From: Shimia sp047124445
GTDB lineage: Bacteria > Pseudomonadota > Alphaproteobacteria > Rhodobacterales > Rhodobacteraceae
Direction: 5' to 3'
Length of the DNA: 64,000 nt
NCBI RefSeq assembly: GCF_047124445.1
Contig: NZ_CP138921.1
Location: forward strand, 4,304,363 to 4,368,362
The position numbers and the translations under genes were made by a program. Position 1 is the first letter of the stretch, and the number at the start of each line of letters is the position of its first letter. Of the stretch, positions 17,709 through 25,559 are shown piece by piece. The notes beneath the pieces were generated by a model. That model did no database searches. It was not told the origin of the DNA and saw only the letters and a list, made by a program, of their open reading frames with translations.

Positions 17709-17838
17709 AGCTCCAAGCGACGTGTCGACGTAAATAGGCTCATCCGCTCTTGGTGGAATGGCGAATACTGCGCTCAGTATCCATAGGCTGCGCTTGATGG
17801 CGTCCAGAACCGCCCAAAATTACATCATTGCGAAAACT

Positions 17839-18114
17839 CTACGCCTTTTTCGCCATCCGGATCAGCACCAGCACCACCGCCGCGCCCAGCATCGATTGAA
17901 ACACCGAGCTGAAAAAGCCGCCTCCAAAAGAGAAGCCCAAGACCGGCAGCACAAAATTGGCCAAGATCGCGCCTCCGATGCCAAGGATCACATTGCCAAT
18001 CAGGCCAAACCCGCCGCCGCGCACCAGTTTGCCCGCCAACCAACCGGCCAAGCCGCCAATGATCACCGCGCTGAAAATGCCGGAAAACAGCTGTGCGTCT
18101 GGGGTGCCATCCAT
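17839..18114 (-). CDS. GlsB/YeaQ/YmgE-family stress-associated membrane protein
   Basis: This 91-residue protein has three hydrophobic, glycine-rich segments and the family pattern GGLAGWLAGKLVRGGGFGLIGNVILGIGGA. Such small inner-membrane proteins were once called transglycosylase-associated; their function is not settled, though some are stress-induced. It lies between the TAXI-type protein and the hypothetical secreted gene, all on the minus strand with short gaps. Confidence 0.9.
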   Translation of the reverse strand: MDGTPDAQLFSGIFSAVIIGGLAGWLAGKLVRGGGFGLIGNVILGIGGAILANFVLPVLGFSFGGGFFSSVFQSMLGAAVVLVLIRMAKKA

Positions 18115-18136
18115 GGTGTCTCTCCTTAGGAGCAGC

Positions 18137-19399
18137 TCAACTCAGCTGCGTTTCCAGATGTTTGATGCGTTTTTGGACCAGATCAATATGCATCCGCGCG
18201 TGATAAGCCGTCTGCCGGTAGGCTGGCGGCAATTTTAGTTGCGAAATCCGGTGATCCACCTCTTCCAACTCCTCGGCCATGCCGGCCAGTTCCGCTGCCG
18301 TGCATTTCGGTCCCATCTGCGCCTCGATCTCGCGAATGCGGCCGTAGTGTTTCCACACCTGCCAGCCACGGAAATAGGCATAGACCATGGGCAACACCCG
18401 CAAGAGCGGCAAGAGCAGGAACAGGATCGGCAGGGTCAGCAGGAAAACGCGATTGACCTGCGCCGCCATCCAATAGGGCAGAAGGTTGTGCCATGTGCTT
18501 GGCCCGTCCTCGATCAATTGCCGCGCCACGTTGTTCTCAGGGATGCCTATGCCGCGTGGCTCCGGAAACGTGCCGCGCGGCGTCAACGCGTCGTGCCCGC
18601 GATGCAGTTCTTTGGCTGCCATGGTCAATCGGTTTACCAGTGCCGGATGCAGCTTTGGATCAATCACCAACTGCGCTTTTAACGCCAACAATTGCCGCGC
18701 CTCGCTCGGCTGCACCGGGTTTAGCGAGACGCCCCCCGTAGGGACCTCCACCAGATCCGCATAGTCCAGATGCCGGGCAATGGCGTCAGTATAGGACAGG
18801 CGCAGAATGTCGATGTCGTCATAGCCAAAAGCCTGCCGCAGATAGGGCGCCTCGATGCTGCTGACAAAAAACGCCATGTCGATGTCACCAGACCGCAACG
18901 CAAAAATGGCCTGTGAAAACCCGACATCCACCAGCGTATTGGCGTTCTTGTCCATGCCAACAGCGTCCTGAAAATCGGCAAAGGCCACGGCAGTGCCCGA
19001 CCCGCGTTTGCCTGCGGCAATGGTGAGGCCCTGCCACAACGCAGGGTTAGAGGGGATACTATGTCCGCTGTGTGCCAGGAAAATCATCGGCTCATAAAAC
19101 ACGCCGCCAATCGCCTCGGCTGTGCCCGCTGTCACCCCAACGCCGGCTTGTAAAAACGCAGCATCCACCAGATCGCTGGACATCAACTCCGCATTGTCGA
19201 CCGAGCCATTGGTGTGCACAATCTGCACCTCAATGTCATCTCGTGCCAGAATGTCCCGATAGCGCTCCGCCATCAGCGTATAGGCACCGCCTTGCGTCCC
19301 CGCGGCCAGCTTCAGCGTGTTGGGCGGCAGCAACATATACATCACCAGCGTCACACAAATGGCGAGGCTTAAAGTGGTGATGAATATCCAAAGTCGCAT
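18137..19399 (-). CDS. TAXI-family TRAP solute-binding-like protein with C-terminal membrane anchor
   Basis: This 420-residue protein starts with an N-terminal membrane segment (RLWIFITTLSLAICVTLVM). A TAXI/NMT1-type binding domain (LKLAAGTQGGAYTLMAERYR, GVTAGTAEAIGGV) fills residues about 30-300. A second strongly hydrophobic span (VFLLTLPILFLLLPLLRVLP) near residue 320 precedes a C-terminal helical charged tail. TAXI proteins feed fused TRAP permeases, but no TRAP permease gene is adjacent. The ATG at 19399 gives a clean signal anchor; an ATG at 19498 would add 33 residues before it. With two membrane spans it may be a membrane-bound sensor or receptor rather than a free binding protein. 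Confidence 0.85.
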   Translation of the reverse strand: MRLWIFITTLSLAICVTLVMYMLLPPNTLKLAAGTQGGAYTLMAERYRDILARDDIEVQIVHTNGSVDNAELMSSDLVDAAFLQAGVGVTAGTAEAIGGVFYEPMIFLAHSGHSIPSNPALWQGLTIAAGKRGSGTAVAFADFQDAVGMDKNANTLVDVGFSQAIFALRSGDIDMAFFVSSIEAPYLRQAFGYDDIDILRLSYTDAIARHLDYADLVEVPTGGVSLNPVQPSEARQLLALKAQLVIDPKLHPALVNRLTMAAKELHRGHDALTPRGTFPEPRGIGIPENNVARQLIEDGPSTWHNLLPYWMAAQVNRVFLLTLPILFLLLPLLRVLPMVYAYFRGWQVWKHYGRIREIEAQMGPKCTAAELAGMAEELEEVDHRISQLKLPPAYRQTAYHARMHIDLVQKRIKHLETQLS

Positions 19400-19534
19400 G
19401 GTAAAGCTGCCAAAACATTCCAGTTTTTGCGACCGTAGCCCCCGCTGGCGGCGCAAACAAGAGGCCAGAGCACCGCGCAGCAAAAAGCCCGCAACCATGT
19501 GGCGCGGGCTTGAGCGTGTCTGAACTGGCTGCGC

Positions 19535-20089
19535 TTATTGTTCGCAGACGCCAACCAGTTCTTCGTATTGTGTGGTGATCCAGCCCAGGGCCTGTTGTGG
19601 GTCACGGTCATCAATCTTGCGGGTGATGCGGCTGAACACAGCGGCGGAGCGGCTGTCATCGACCATCGCCACAGATTGGCTGGTGATCACGGTTTCATAG
19701 ACAAAGAAGGCAATCGCAACGAGCAGGATGCCGCGCAGCACGCCAAAGACAAAGCCGAGCCCCTGGTCGATGCCGCCAAGCGCAGAGCGTTGCACAATCG
19801 ACGAAAACAGCGGCGTGAACAGCGAGACCACAATCAGCGCCAGGGCAAACACACCTGCAAAGGCAGCGATGATCGACAATTCACAGCTGTCCGACAGATA
19901 CTGCCCCAGCACCGGGATTTCTTTGACCATCGGCTGCAGTGTGCCTGCAAACATAAAGGCCAAAATCGCCGCGGCGATCCATCCCGCGATGGCCATGCCT
20001 TCGCGCACAACACCGCGGCTGTACGCCAACAGCGCCGAAACGATGATCACACCTGCGACCACGGCATCAATAATTGTGAAGCCTTCCAT
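19535..20089 (-). CDS. cvpA: CvpA-family inner-membrane protein
   Basis: This 184-residue protein has four predicted membrane helices and the CvpA pattern FTIIDAVVAGVIIVSALLAY near the start, with LGGIDQGLGFVFGVLRGILL in the centre. CvpA was named for colicin V production and matters for the cell envelope; its mechanism is unknown. It lies 59 bases after radA on the same strand and 135 bases before the TAXI gene. Confidence 0.93.
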   Translation of the reverse strand: MEGFTIIDAVVAGVIIVSALLAYSRGVVREGMAIAGWIAAAILAFMFAGTLQPMVKEIPVLGQYLSDSCELSIIAAFAGVFALALIVVSLFTPLFSSIVQRSALGGIDQGLGFVFGVLRGILLVAIAFFVYETVITSQSVAMVDDSRSAAVFSRITRKIDDRDPQQALGWITTQYEELVGVCEQ

Positions 20090-20148
20090 GTATTCTTGTC
20101 CCCTTCGACCGCCCCCGGCCAGAATTTTACTTTTTAACTGTCGGCCTG

Positions 20149-21516
20149 TCAGCCCGCTCCGAATACCTCTCCCACAAAGCTTGCCAAATCCCCAATGCGG
20201 TTCAGGCTGATGCCTTCCACCGTTGCGGACTTGCCACCTTTCGGAGCGATTGCGGACGTGAAACCAAGTTTTTGGGCTTCTTTCAACCTATTTTCCGTCT
20301 GACTGACCGATCGAAGCGCCCCGGATAGGCTGATTTCACCAAAAACAACGGTCTCGGCAGGCAGGGCGCTGTCTTCACGCGCGGAGATCAGCGCACAGGC
20401 CACAGCGAGGTCCGCTGCCGGTTCGGAAATCTTCATGCCACCGGCCACATTCAGGTACACATCCAGCCCGGCAAAGGGAATCCCGCAGCGTGATTCTAAC
20501 ACGGCGAGAATCATCGCCAGACGTCCGCTGTCCCAGCCGACCACCGTGCGGCGGGATTGGCTGTGCGGCGATGGCGCTACCAGAGCCTGCAGTTCGATCA
20601 ATACCGGTCGGGTGCCTTCGATCCCGGCAAAAACCACACTGCCCGGGCTTGGCGCGCCCCGATCGGCCAGAAACAACGCGCTGGGGTTGCCCACTTCGGC
20701 CAACCCACGGCCTGTCATTTCAAACACGCCAATTTCATCCGCTGGTCCAAAGCGATTTTTCACCGCGCGCAAAATCCGGAACTGGTGCCCGCGCTCGCCC
20801 TCAAAATAGAGCACGGTGTCCACCATGTGCTCCACCACGCGCGGCCCAGCAATCTGACCTTCCTTGGTCACATGCCCCACCAGCACAATTGCCATGCCTT
20901 TGCGTTTGGCAAAAGCGGTCAGCTCATGTGCTGCTGCGCGCACCTGACTGACCGAACCGGGGGCGCTCGCAACCGAGTCGCTCCACATGGTTTGGATGGA
21001 GTCGATAATGGCCAGTTGCGGTTTTTCAGCTTCCAACGTGGTCAGGATATCGCGCAAGTTGGTGTCTGCGGCGAGCAAAACCGGGCTTTCGGTCAGCCCC
21101 AAACGCTGCGCCCGCATGCGGACTTGCGCGCTGGCTTCTTCGCCACTCACGTAGATGGTTTTTACACCTTGGCGGGCAAACCGCGCTGCCGCTTGCAGCA
21201 AAAGCGTGGATTTCCCGATACCAGGATCGCCCCCAACCAGAATGGCGCTTGCTGGCACTAGCCCGCCGCCAAGCACGCGGTCGAGTTCCTTAACGTTGCT
21301 CAGCGTGCGCGGTGGCGGGGCTTCTTCGGTGCGCAGATCCGAAAGCTCGATCCGCCGCCCCTTGGCGGTGCCCAGCGAGGAGGCTGCGGGCCCCGCGCCA
21401 AACGGCGCCTCTTCGACAATGGTGTTCCACTCGCCACAGCCTTCGCACCGGCCGGACCATTTTGAAAACTGCGCGCCACAACTGGAGCAGCTGAATTGGG
21501 TTTTGCTCTTTGCCAT
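20149..21516 (-). CDS. radA: DNA repair protein RadA
   Basis: This 455-residue RecA-like helicase promotes branch migration in recombination. It has an N-terminal C4 zinc finger (CSSCGAQFSKWSGRCEGCGEW in outline), Walker A GGDPGIGKSTLL and the RadA-specific KNRFG motif. The C-terminal LonC-like domain is present. The ATG at 21516 begins MAKSKTQFSC, the usual RadA N-terminus; an ATG at 21534 would add six residues. The gene follows the PqiA-like gene by 17 bases. Confidence 0.96.
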   Translation of the reverse strand: MAKSKTQFSCSSCGAQFSKWSGRCEGCGEWNTIVEEAPFGAGPAASSLGTAKGRRIELSDLRTEEAPPPRTLSNVKELDRVLGGGLVPASAILVGGDPGIGKSTLLLQAAARFARQGVKTIYVSGEEASAQVRMRAQRLGLTESPVLLAADTNLRDILTTLEAEKPQLAIIDSIQTMWSDSVASAPGSVSQVRAAAHELTAFAKRKGMAIVLVGHVTKEGQIAGPRVVEHMVDTVLYFEGERGHQFRILRAVKNRFGPADEIGVFEMTGRGLAEVGNPSALFLADRGAPSPGSVVFAGIEGTRPVLIELQALVAPSPHSQSRRTVVGWDSGRLAMILAVLESRCGIPFAGLDVYLNVAGGMKISEPAADLAVACALISAREDSALPAETVVFGEISLSGALRSVSQTENRLKEAQKLGFTSAIAPKGGKSATVEGISLNRIGDLASFVGEVFGAG

Positions 21517-21533
21517 GTTCTCGTTTTGGACCA

Positions 21534-21968
21534 CTACCGCTTGCGGGTCAAATGACTAATCGCCAAGGAGGCCAAAACACAGGCTGTAAAGAGATAAAGT
21601 CCCCAGCCGGTTTCCACGGTTACATGGCCCGCGCCTTTGACCAGTACGATGTAAAGCGCGATCAGGAAGACATCCGCCATCGCCAGTTTGCCAAGCCATT
21701 CCAGTACCGGCAAAACCTTGCGCCGCATCAGCCCAAATTGGATCAAGGCCAACCCGATGACTTTCATATAGGGCGCAAAAATCGCCAGAAAGGTCACCAA
21801 AAGTGCCAAAGCCACATCAGTGTCCCAAAGCGATTGCAGCCCGGACACAATCGAGATTTCGCTCAATCCAAACAACGGCAACACCCCCGCGCGCATCAGC
21901 GGCGCAAACCATGCAATGGGAAACAGGATCAGCAAAGACAGGTTGGTCAGTCGCAAAGCATGGGTCAT
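21534..21968 (-). CDS. Paraquat-inducible protein A (PqiA)-like membrane protein
   Basis: This is a 144-residue, four-helix inner-membrane protein with the PqiA domain pattern (LFGLSEISIVSGLQSLWD, APYMKVIGLALIQFG, LAMADVFLIALYIVLVKG). Full PqiA has two such units; this is a single one. PqiA-type proteins work with MCE (PqiB) proteins in lipid transport, but no pqiB is nearby. It lies just upstream of radA on the same strand. Confidence 0.88.
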   Translation of the reverse strand: MTHALRLTNLSLLILFPIAWFAPLMRAGVLPLFGLSEISIVSGLQSLWDTDVALALLVTFLAIFAPYMKVIGLALIQFGLMRRKVLPVLEWLGKLAMADVFLIALYIVLVKGAGHVTVETGWGLYLFTACVLASLAISHLTRKR

Positions 21969-22115
21969 GGCGATAGAGCTAAGCGCAACGCTTTACAGGT
22001 GCAAGTGGTGCAACTCGGGGAATTTTTTCGTCAGCTTCCCGCCAAATCGGCGCTGACTTCAATGCATAGGCTCCCCGAAGTCGCGAAACCGGAGCATCCA
22101 CTGTGGGCGCCGCTC

Positions 22116-23432
22116 TTAATCCTGCATGGCTTGGCTCAGAAAACGCAAAAATGGCCCCACCAGATAATCCGCAAAGGTCACCTGCCGCCCGGTGAACACC
22201 AAATGCACCGGCATGTCGCTGGCCAGGTTCAGATGTGTGCCCATCTCGGCTCGAAGGTTTGTTTCGTCCTCGGGGTGCATGGCAGCCACGCCGTCATAGC
22301 CGATCACGCGCCCCTCTTGGTCGCGTCGCGCCTCTGGAGAGAGGGATGTTAGCGTAATGCGCACTCTCGGGTGGTTGCGCTGAGGCAGGCCGGTCACTGT
22401 CAAATACCCGTTCATGCCCACCCGCAATTGATCAATCGCTTGTGGGCTGGCGATGAACGCCACGTCCAATGCTTCCGACGGCCGCGCCAACGTCACCACG
22501 GTGTCCCCCTGGGCGACCACCATCGCCGCGGTGTCATAAGGCAGGGCCGTTACCACCCCGTCATCTGGCGCCCGGATCTCCGCCTGCGTAATCTGCGCGG
22601 ACAGGCGCAAGGCTTGCAGGCGCAATCGCGGAATGGCCTCCTCCAGCTGAGCTTGTCGATCCAGAATCTCCTGGCGGAACTCCAGTTTGTCCCGCGTCAC
22701 TTGCAGCCTGGCCTGTGTGGCCTGACTTTCCAGAGACGCCAGTTCCGCGTGCTCACGCGCCAGGCTGGCCTGCACCTCCAGTATGCTCTCGTGCAAGGCC
22801 TCGGCGTCAGCCGATCTTAAAGTGCCTTGGGCGGCCAATTTGGCGTAGCGCTCCAGCCGGTCTTGCATCGAGTTCTCGCGGTTTTGCAGATGTTTGATAC
22901 TGGCGCGATGCTGCTCCGTTTGGGCGCGCAGCGAAGTTTCAAGCTTTTGGGTCATCTCTGCACCCAGGACCAATACATCCTGTTTTGCCTTCATGCGGTG
23001 CAGGGCCAGTCGGGTCTGCGGGCTTAAGCCTTCGGTGTCCTCCGCCGTCAACGTACCAGCCAGCGCATCCGCAAGTGCGCGGCGTTCTTCCTGCATTGGG
23101 GCCAAGGCTGCCTGCAATTCATGTAACTCTGCCTGCGCGTTCGACACATCCAACCGGATCAACAGCTGTCCCTTTTCCACGGGGGCGTGCAGCTTCACGC
23201 GCACGTCGGCAATTTTGCCGCCAAAACGATGCTGGATGTCCAGACTGGGCTGTTGCGCGCTCAAATGACCGGCTGCAGGGATCGACGTGGCCAAAGGTGC
23301 CAGAACCGCCCAGCCACAGAAGGCAACCAAGCTTACCAAAATGGCCCAAAACCCAATCCACAAGGGACGTGTGACCTGGGGTGGGAGCGCTTGCTCAGGT
23401 AGAGGCCTGCGGATGTCTGTCGCAATGGTCAA
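22116..23432 (-). CDS. HlyD-family type I secretion periplasmic adaptor
   Basis: This 438-residue membrane-fusion protein has one N-terminal membrane segment (WIGFWAILVSLVAFCGWAVL, about 25-45), a long coiled-coil hairpin rich in Ala, Glu, Leu and Gln (about 95-270) and a beta-barrel C-terminal part. It links the inner-membrane ABC exporter to a TolC-type outer-membrane channel, which is not in this window. Its start overlaps the exporter's stop by four bases. It is the last gene of the three-gene secretion operon. Confidence 0.94.
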   Translation of the reverse strand: MTIATDIRRPLPEQALPPQVTRPLWIGFWAILVSLVAFCGWAVLAPLATSIPAAGHLSAQQPSLDIQHRFGGKIADVRVKLHAPVEKGQLLIRLDVSNAQAELHELQAALAPMQEERRALADALAGTLTAEDTEGLSPQTRLALHRMKAKQDVLVLGAEMTQKLETSLRAQTEQHRASIKHLQNRENSMQDRLERYAKLAAQGTLRSADAEALHESILEVQASLAREHAELASLESQATQARLQVTRDKLEFRQEILDRQAQLEEAIPRLRLQALRLSAQITQAEIRAPDDGVVTALPYDTAAMVVAQGDTVVTLARPSEALDVAFIASPQAIDQLRVGMNGYLTVTGLPQRNHPRVRITLTSLSPEARRDQEGRVIGYDGVAAMHPEDETNLRAEMGTHLNLASDMPVHLVFTGRQVTFADYLVGPFLRFLSQAMQD

Positions 23433-25552
23433 TGTGCTGTCATCCCGTTGATCGGTTTTGCGGTTGTGGAAACGGCGGCGCGATACACCGCGTGTCCGTC
23501 AACATTTTGCACGTCAAAGCCCTCACTCATCTGGCTGAGCACGGCCATTGCGGCCTCGTCGCGGGGCAGGTCTGACATTTTGGCATCCGGTTGACGCAAT
23601 AGGCGGGCAATTTTCTGCAACTTCCGGTCGGCTTTGGTGACGCGGCTTTCGGTCAAGGTAATTTCGCAGCTGCGATCATTGAGAAAGCGAAACTGGAACA
23701 CTGCGTCTCTGGGGCTGTCCCTTGGGCCATCTGATAAGGCCAGGTTAAAGAGCTCACTGGCAACCATTTCAGCGCGCTGAGACAAGGCTGCATCGTTGCC
23801 GCGTGAAAACTGCGCACCAACCCAATCGGTCACGTCTTGCAAACTCGCTTCCAGCAGTGGGACCTCCAGCCTGCGCCGGCCTCCGCTCATGCGCCCCAGC
23901 ACATCGCTGCGCGGACCAAAATCCGCCATCCGGCCGTTTTCCAGCGCCAAAACCTGATCGGCCAGCCCCATCAGGCCGGAGCGGTGGATCACCATCACAA
24001 TGGTTGTGTTTTGCTTTTTCAGCCGCGCCAATACCGCGCAGAGCTGACGCTCGCCGGCCGCATCCAACAGCGCGTTGGGTTCGTCCAGAAACAAATAGCT
24101 TGGTTGATGGAAAATGGCGCGGGCCAAAGCCACCCGCTGTTTTTGCCCTGCAGACAGCACGTAAGGCGTGGCGCCGATGTCGGTGTCATAAGACTGCGGT
24201 AGGGCGGAGATCAATCCATGCACCCCGGCGGTTTGCGCTGCGGCAATCACAGCGGCATCGTCGAAAGGTTCTGAAAATCCGGCGATGTTTTCTGCGAGAG
24301 TGCCGTGAAACAGCTGCGCCTGCTGCGGCAAATACCCGATGTGGGCGGTTTGGCTCTGCAAAGGCAATGTGGAGACTTCTGTTTCCTCCAGCCAGACCGT
24401 GCCAATGGGGCAGGGCGTGACACCGGCCAGAGCTTCAAGCAAGGTGGATTTGCCGCTGCCGGAGGCGCCTACAATAGCAAGGCAACTGCCGGGCGGCAGG
24501 GCAAAGCTGATCCGGTCGAGGCGGGGTGGTGCACCGCCGCCTCTTGGAAAAATGAGCCCGTCACAGCGGAGCGCGCCGTTCAAATTGGCAATACCGGTGC
24601 CGCTTTGTGTGGTGGACGCAGGCAAAGAACTTAGCTTTGCCAATGCGCGCGCAGCCTGGCGCAGCGTGTCAACGCTGGCAAAAACCGCTTCAAAGCTGCT
24701 CACAGTTTTGGTGAGGATCAGGCTGGCGGCAATCATGCCGCCCGCGCTGAGATCGCCCTGAACCACCAATGCGGCCCCAAGGCTGAGCCCGACAAGTTGG
24801 GTCAAGCTGCGCAGGTAGGCCTCAAGGTTGGCGCTGATTGCGCGCAGCGGGGATAGTTGATCCTCAATGTTGCTGCGCAGGCCAAGAGCGGAGACAAAGC
24901 GCGAGAGAAGATTGTGGCTGAGACCGCCCAAGGCCGGTTGGCTGGTGACCTGCTGCGCGTCTTGCATGCTGCGGGTTTCCTGTGCGCGTGCTGAAAAAAG
25001 TGCGGCGGAAGGGGCGGCGGCCGCAGCGTGGCAGGTCAGGCGCAGCGCCGCAGCTACGGCAATGAGCGCCGCCGCCAAACCTGCAAACCAGGGATGGATA
25101 GCCCAGAGCACCAATGTGAACACCGGCAGCCAGGGCAGGCTAAGCGCGGCGCGCGCTGCGGGGCCGTCCAACGTGGATTTGAGGTGGCCCACCAAGGACA
25201 AAGAGTCCTGTTGCTGGCCAACTGGCTGGGCAAGCACCATCGGTGCGCAAAGCCGTTCGCACCAGCACGCCGTTCGCCCGAGGCTCAGGTCGCGCAATCC
25301 GTCGACGATGGCTTGCAGCAAAAGCGCCAGCGCCGCCACGCCCAAAAGCAGCGTGAGCGTGTGCAGGTTACCAGTAGGAAGAACGCGATCCAGCACCTGC
25401 ATCATGAAGATCGGACTAACCAAAATGGCGAGGTTCGAGATGGCGCTGAGCACAAGCAGGGGAACGATCAGGCAGTTGATTTGGCGCAGCGAGGCCCCCG
25501 AGCCGGACGGGCCTTGGCCGGGTGCGGTGGCCCCTAGGGTCGGGTCAGACAT
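23429..25552 (-). CDS. Type I secretion permease/ATPase with unusual C-terminal extension
   Basis: This 707-residue fused ABC exporter resembles PrtD-type exporters of RTX proteins. Membrane segments fill residues about 25-290. In the ATPase, Walker A GASGSGKST is at 362-370, the signature LSAGQ at 466-470 (Ala for the first Gly), Walker B YLFLDEP at 486-492 and the H-loop His at 523. There is no C39 peptidase domain at the N-terminus. Residues 558-707 form an extra C-terminal region absent from PrtD-type proteins, which end near residue 570. The ATG at 25552 follows GAGGT by four bases and lies eight bases after the RTX gene. The substrate is presumably the RTX protein encoded upstream. Confidence 0.92.
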   Translation of the reverse strand: MSDPTLGATAPGQGPSGSGASLRQINCLIVPLLVLSAISNLAILVSPIFMMQVLDRVLPTGNLHTLTLLLGVAALALLLQAIVDGLRDLSLGRTACWCERLCAPMVLAQPVGQQQDSLSLVGHLKSTLDGPAARAALSLPWLPVFTLVLWAIHPWFAGLAAALIAVAAALRLTCHAAAAAPSAALFSARAQETRSMQDAQQVTSQPALGGLSHNLLSRFVSALGLRSNIEDQLSPLRAISANLEAYLRSLTQLVGLSLGAALVVQGDLSAGGMIAASLILTKTVSSFEAVFASVDTLRQAARALAKLSSLPASTTQSGTGIANLNGALRCDGLIFPRGGGAPPRLDRISFALPPGSCLAIVGASGSGKSTLLEALAGVTPCPIGTVWLEETEVSTLPLQSQTAHIGYLPQQAQLFHGTLAENIAGFSEPFDDAAVIAAAQTAGVHGLISALPQSYDTDIGATPYVLSAGQKQRVALARAIFHQPSYLFLDEPNALLDAAGERQLCAVLARLKKQNTTIVMVIHRSGLMGLADQVLALENGRMADFGPRSDVLGRMSGGRRRLEVPLLEASLQDVTDWVGAQFSRGNDAALSQRAEMVASELFNLALSDGPRDSPRDAVFQFRFLNDRSCEITLTESRVTKADRKLQKIARLLRQPDAKMSDLPRDEAAMAVLSQMSEGFDVQNVDGHAVYRAAVSTTAKPINGMTAH

Positions 25553-25559
25553 GGTCACC

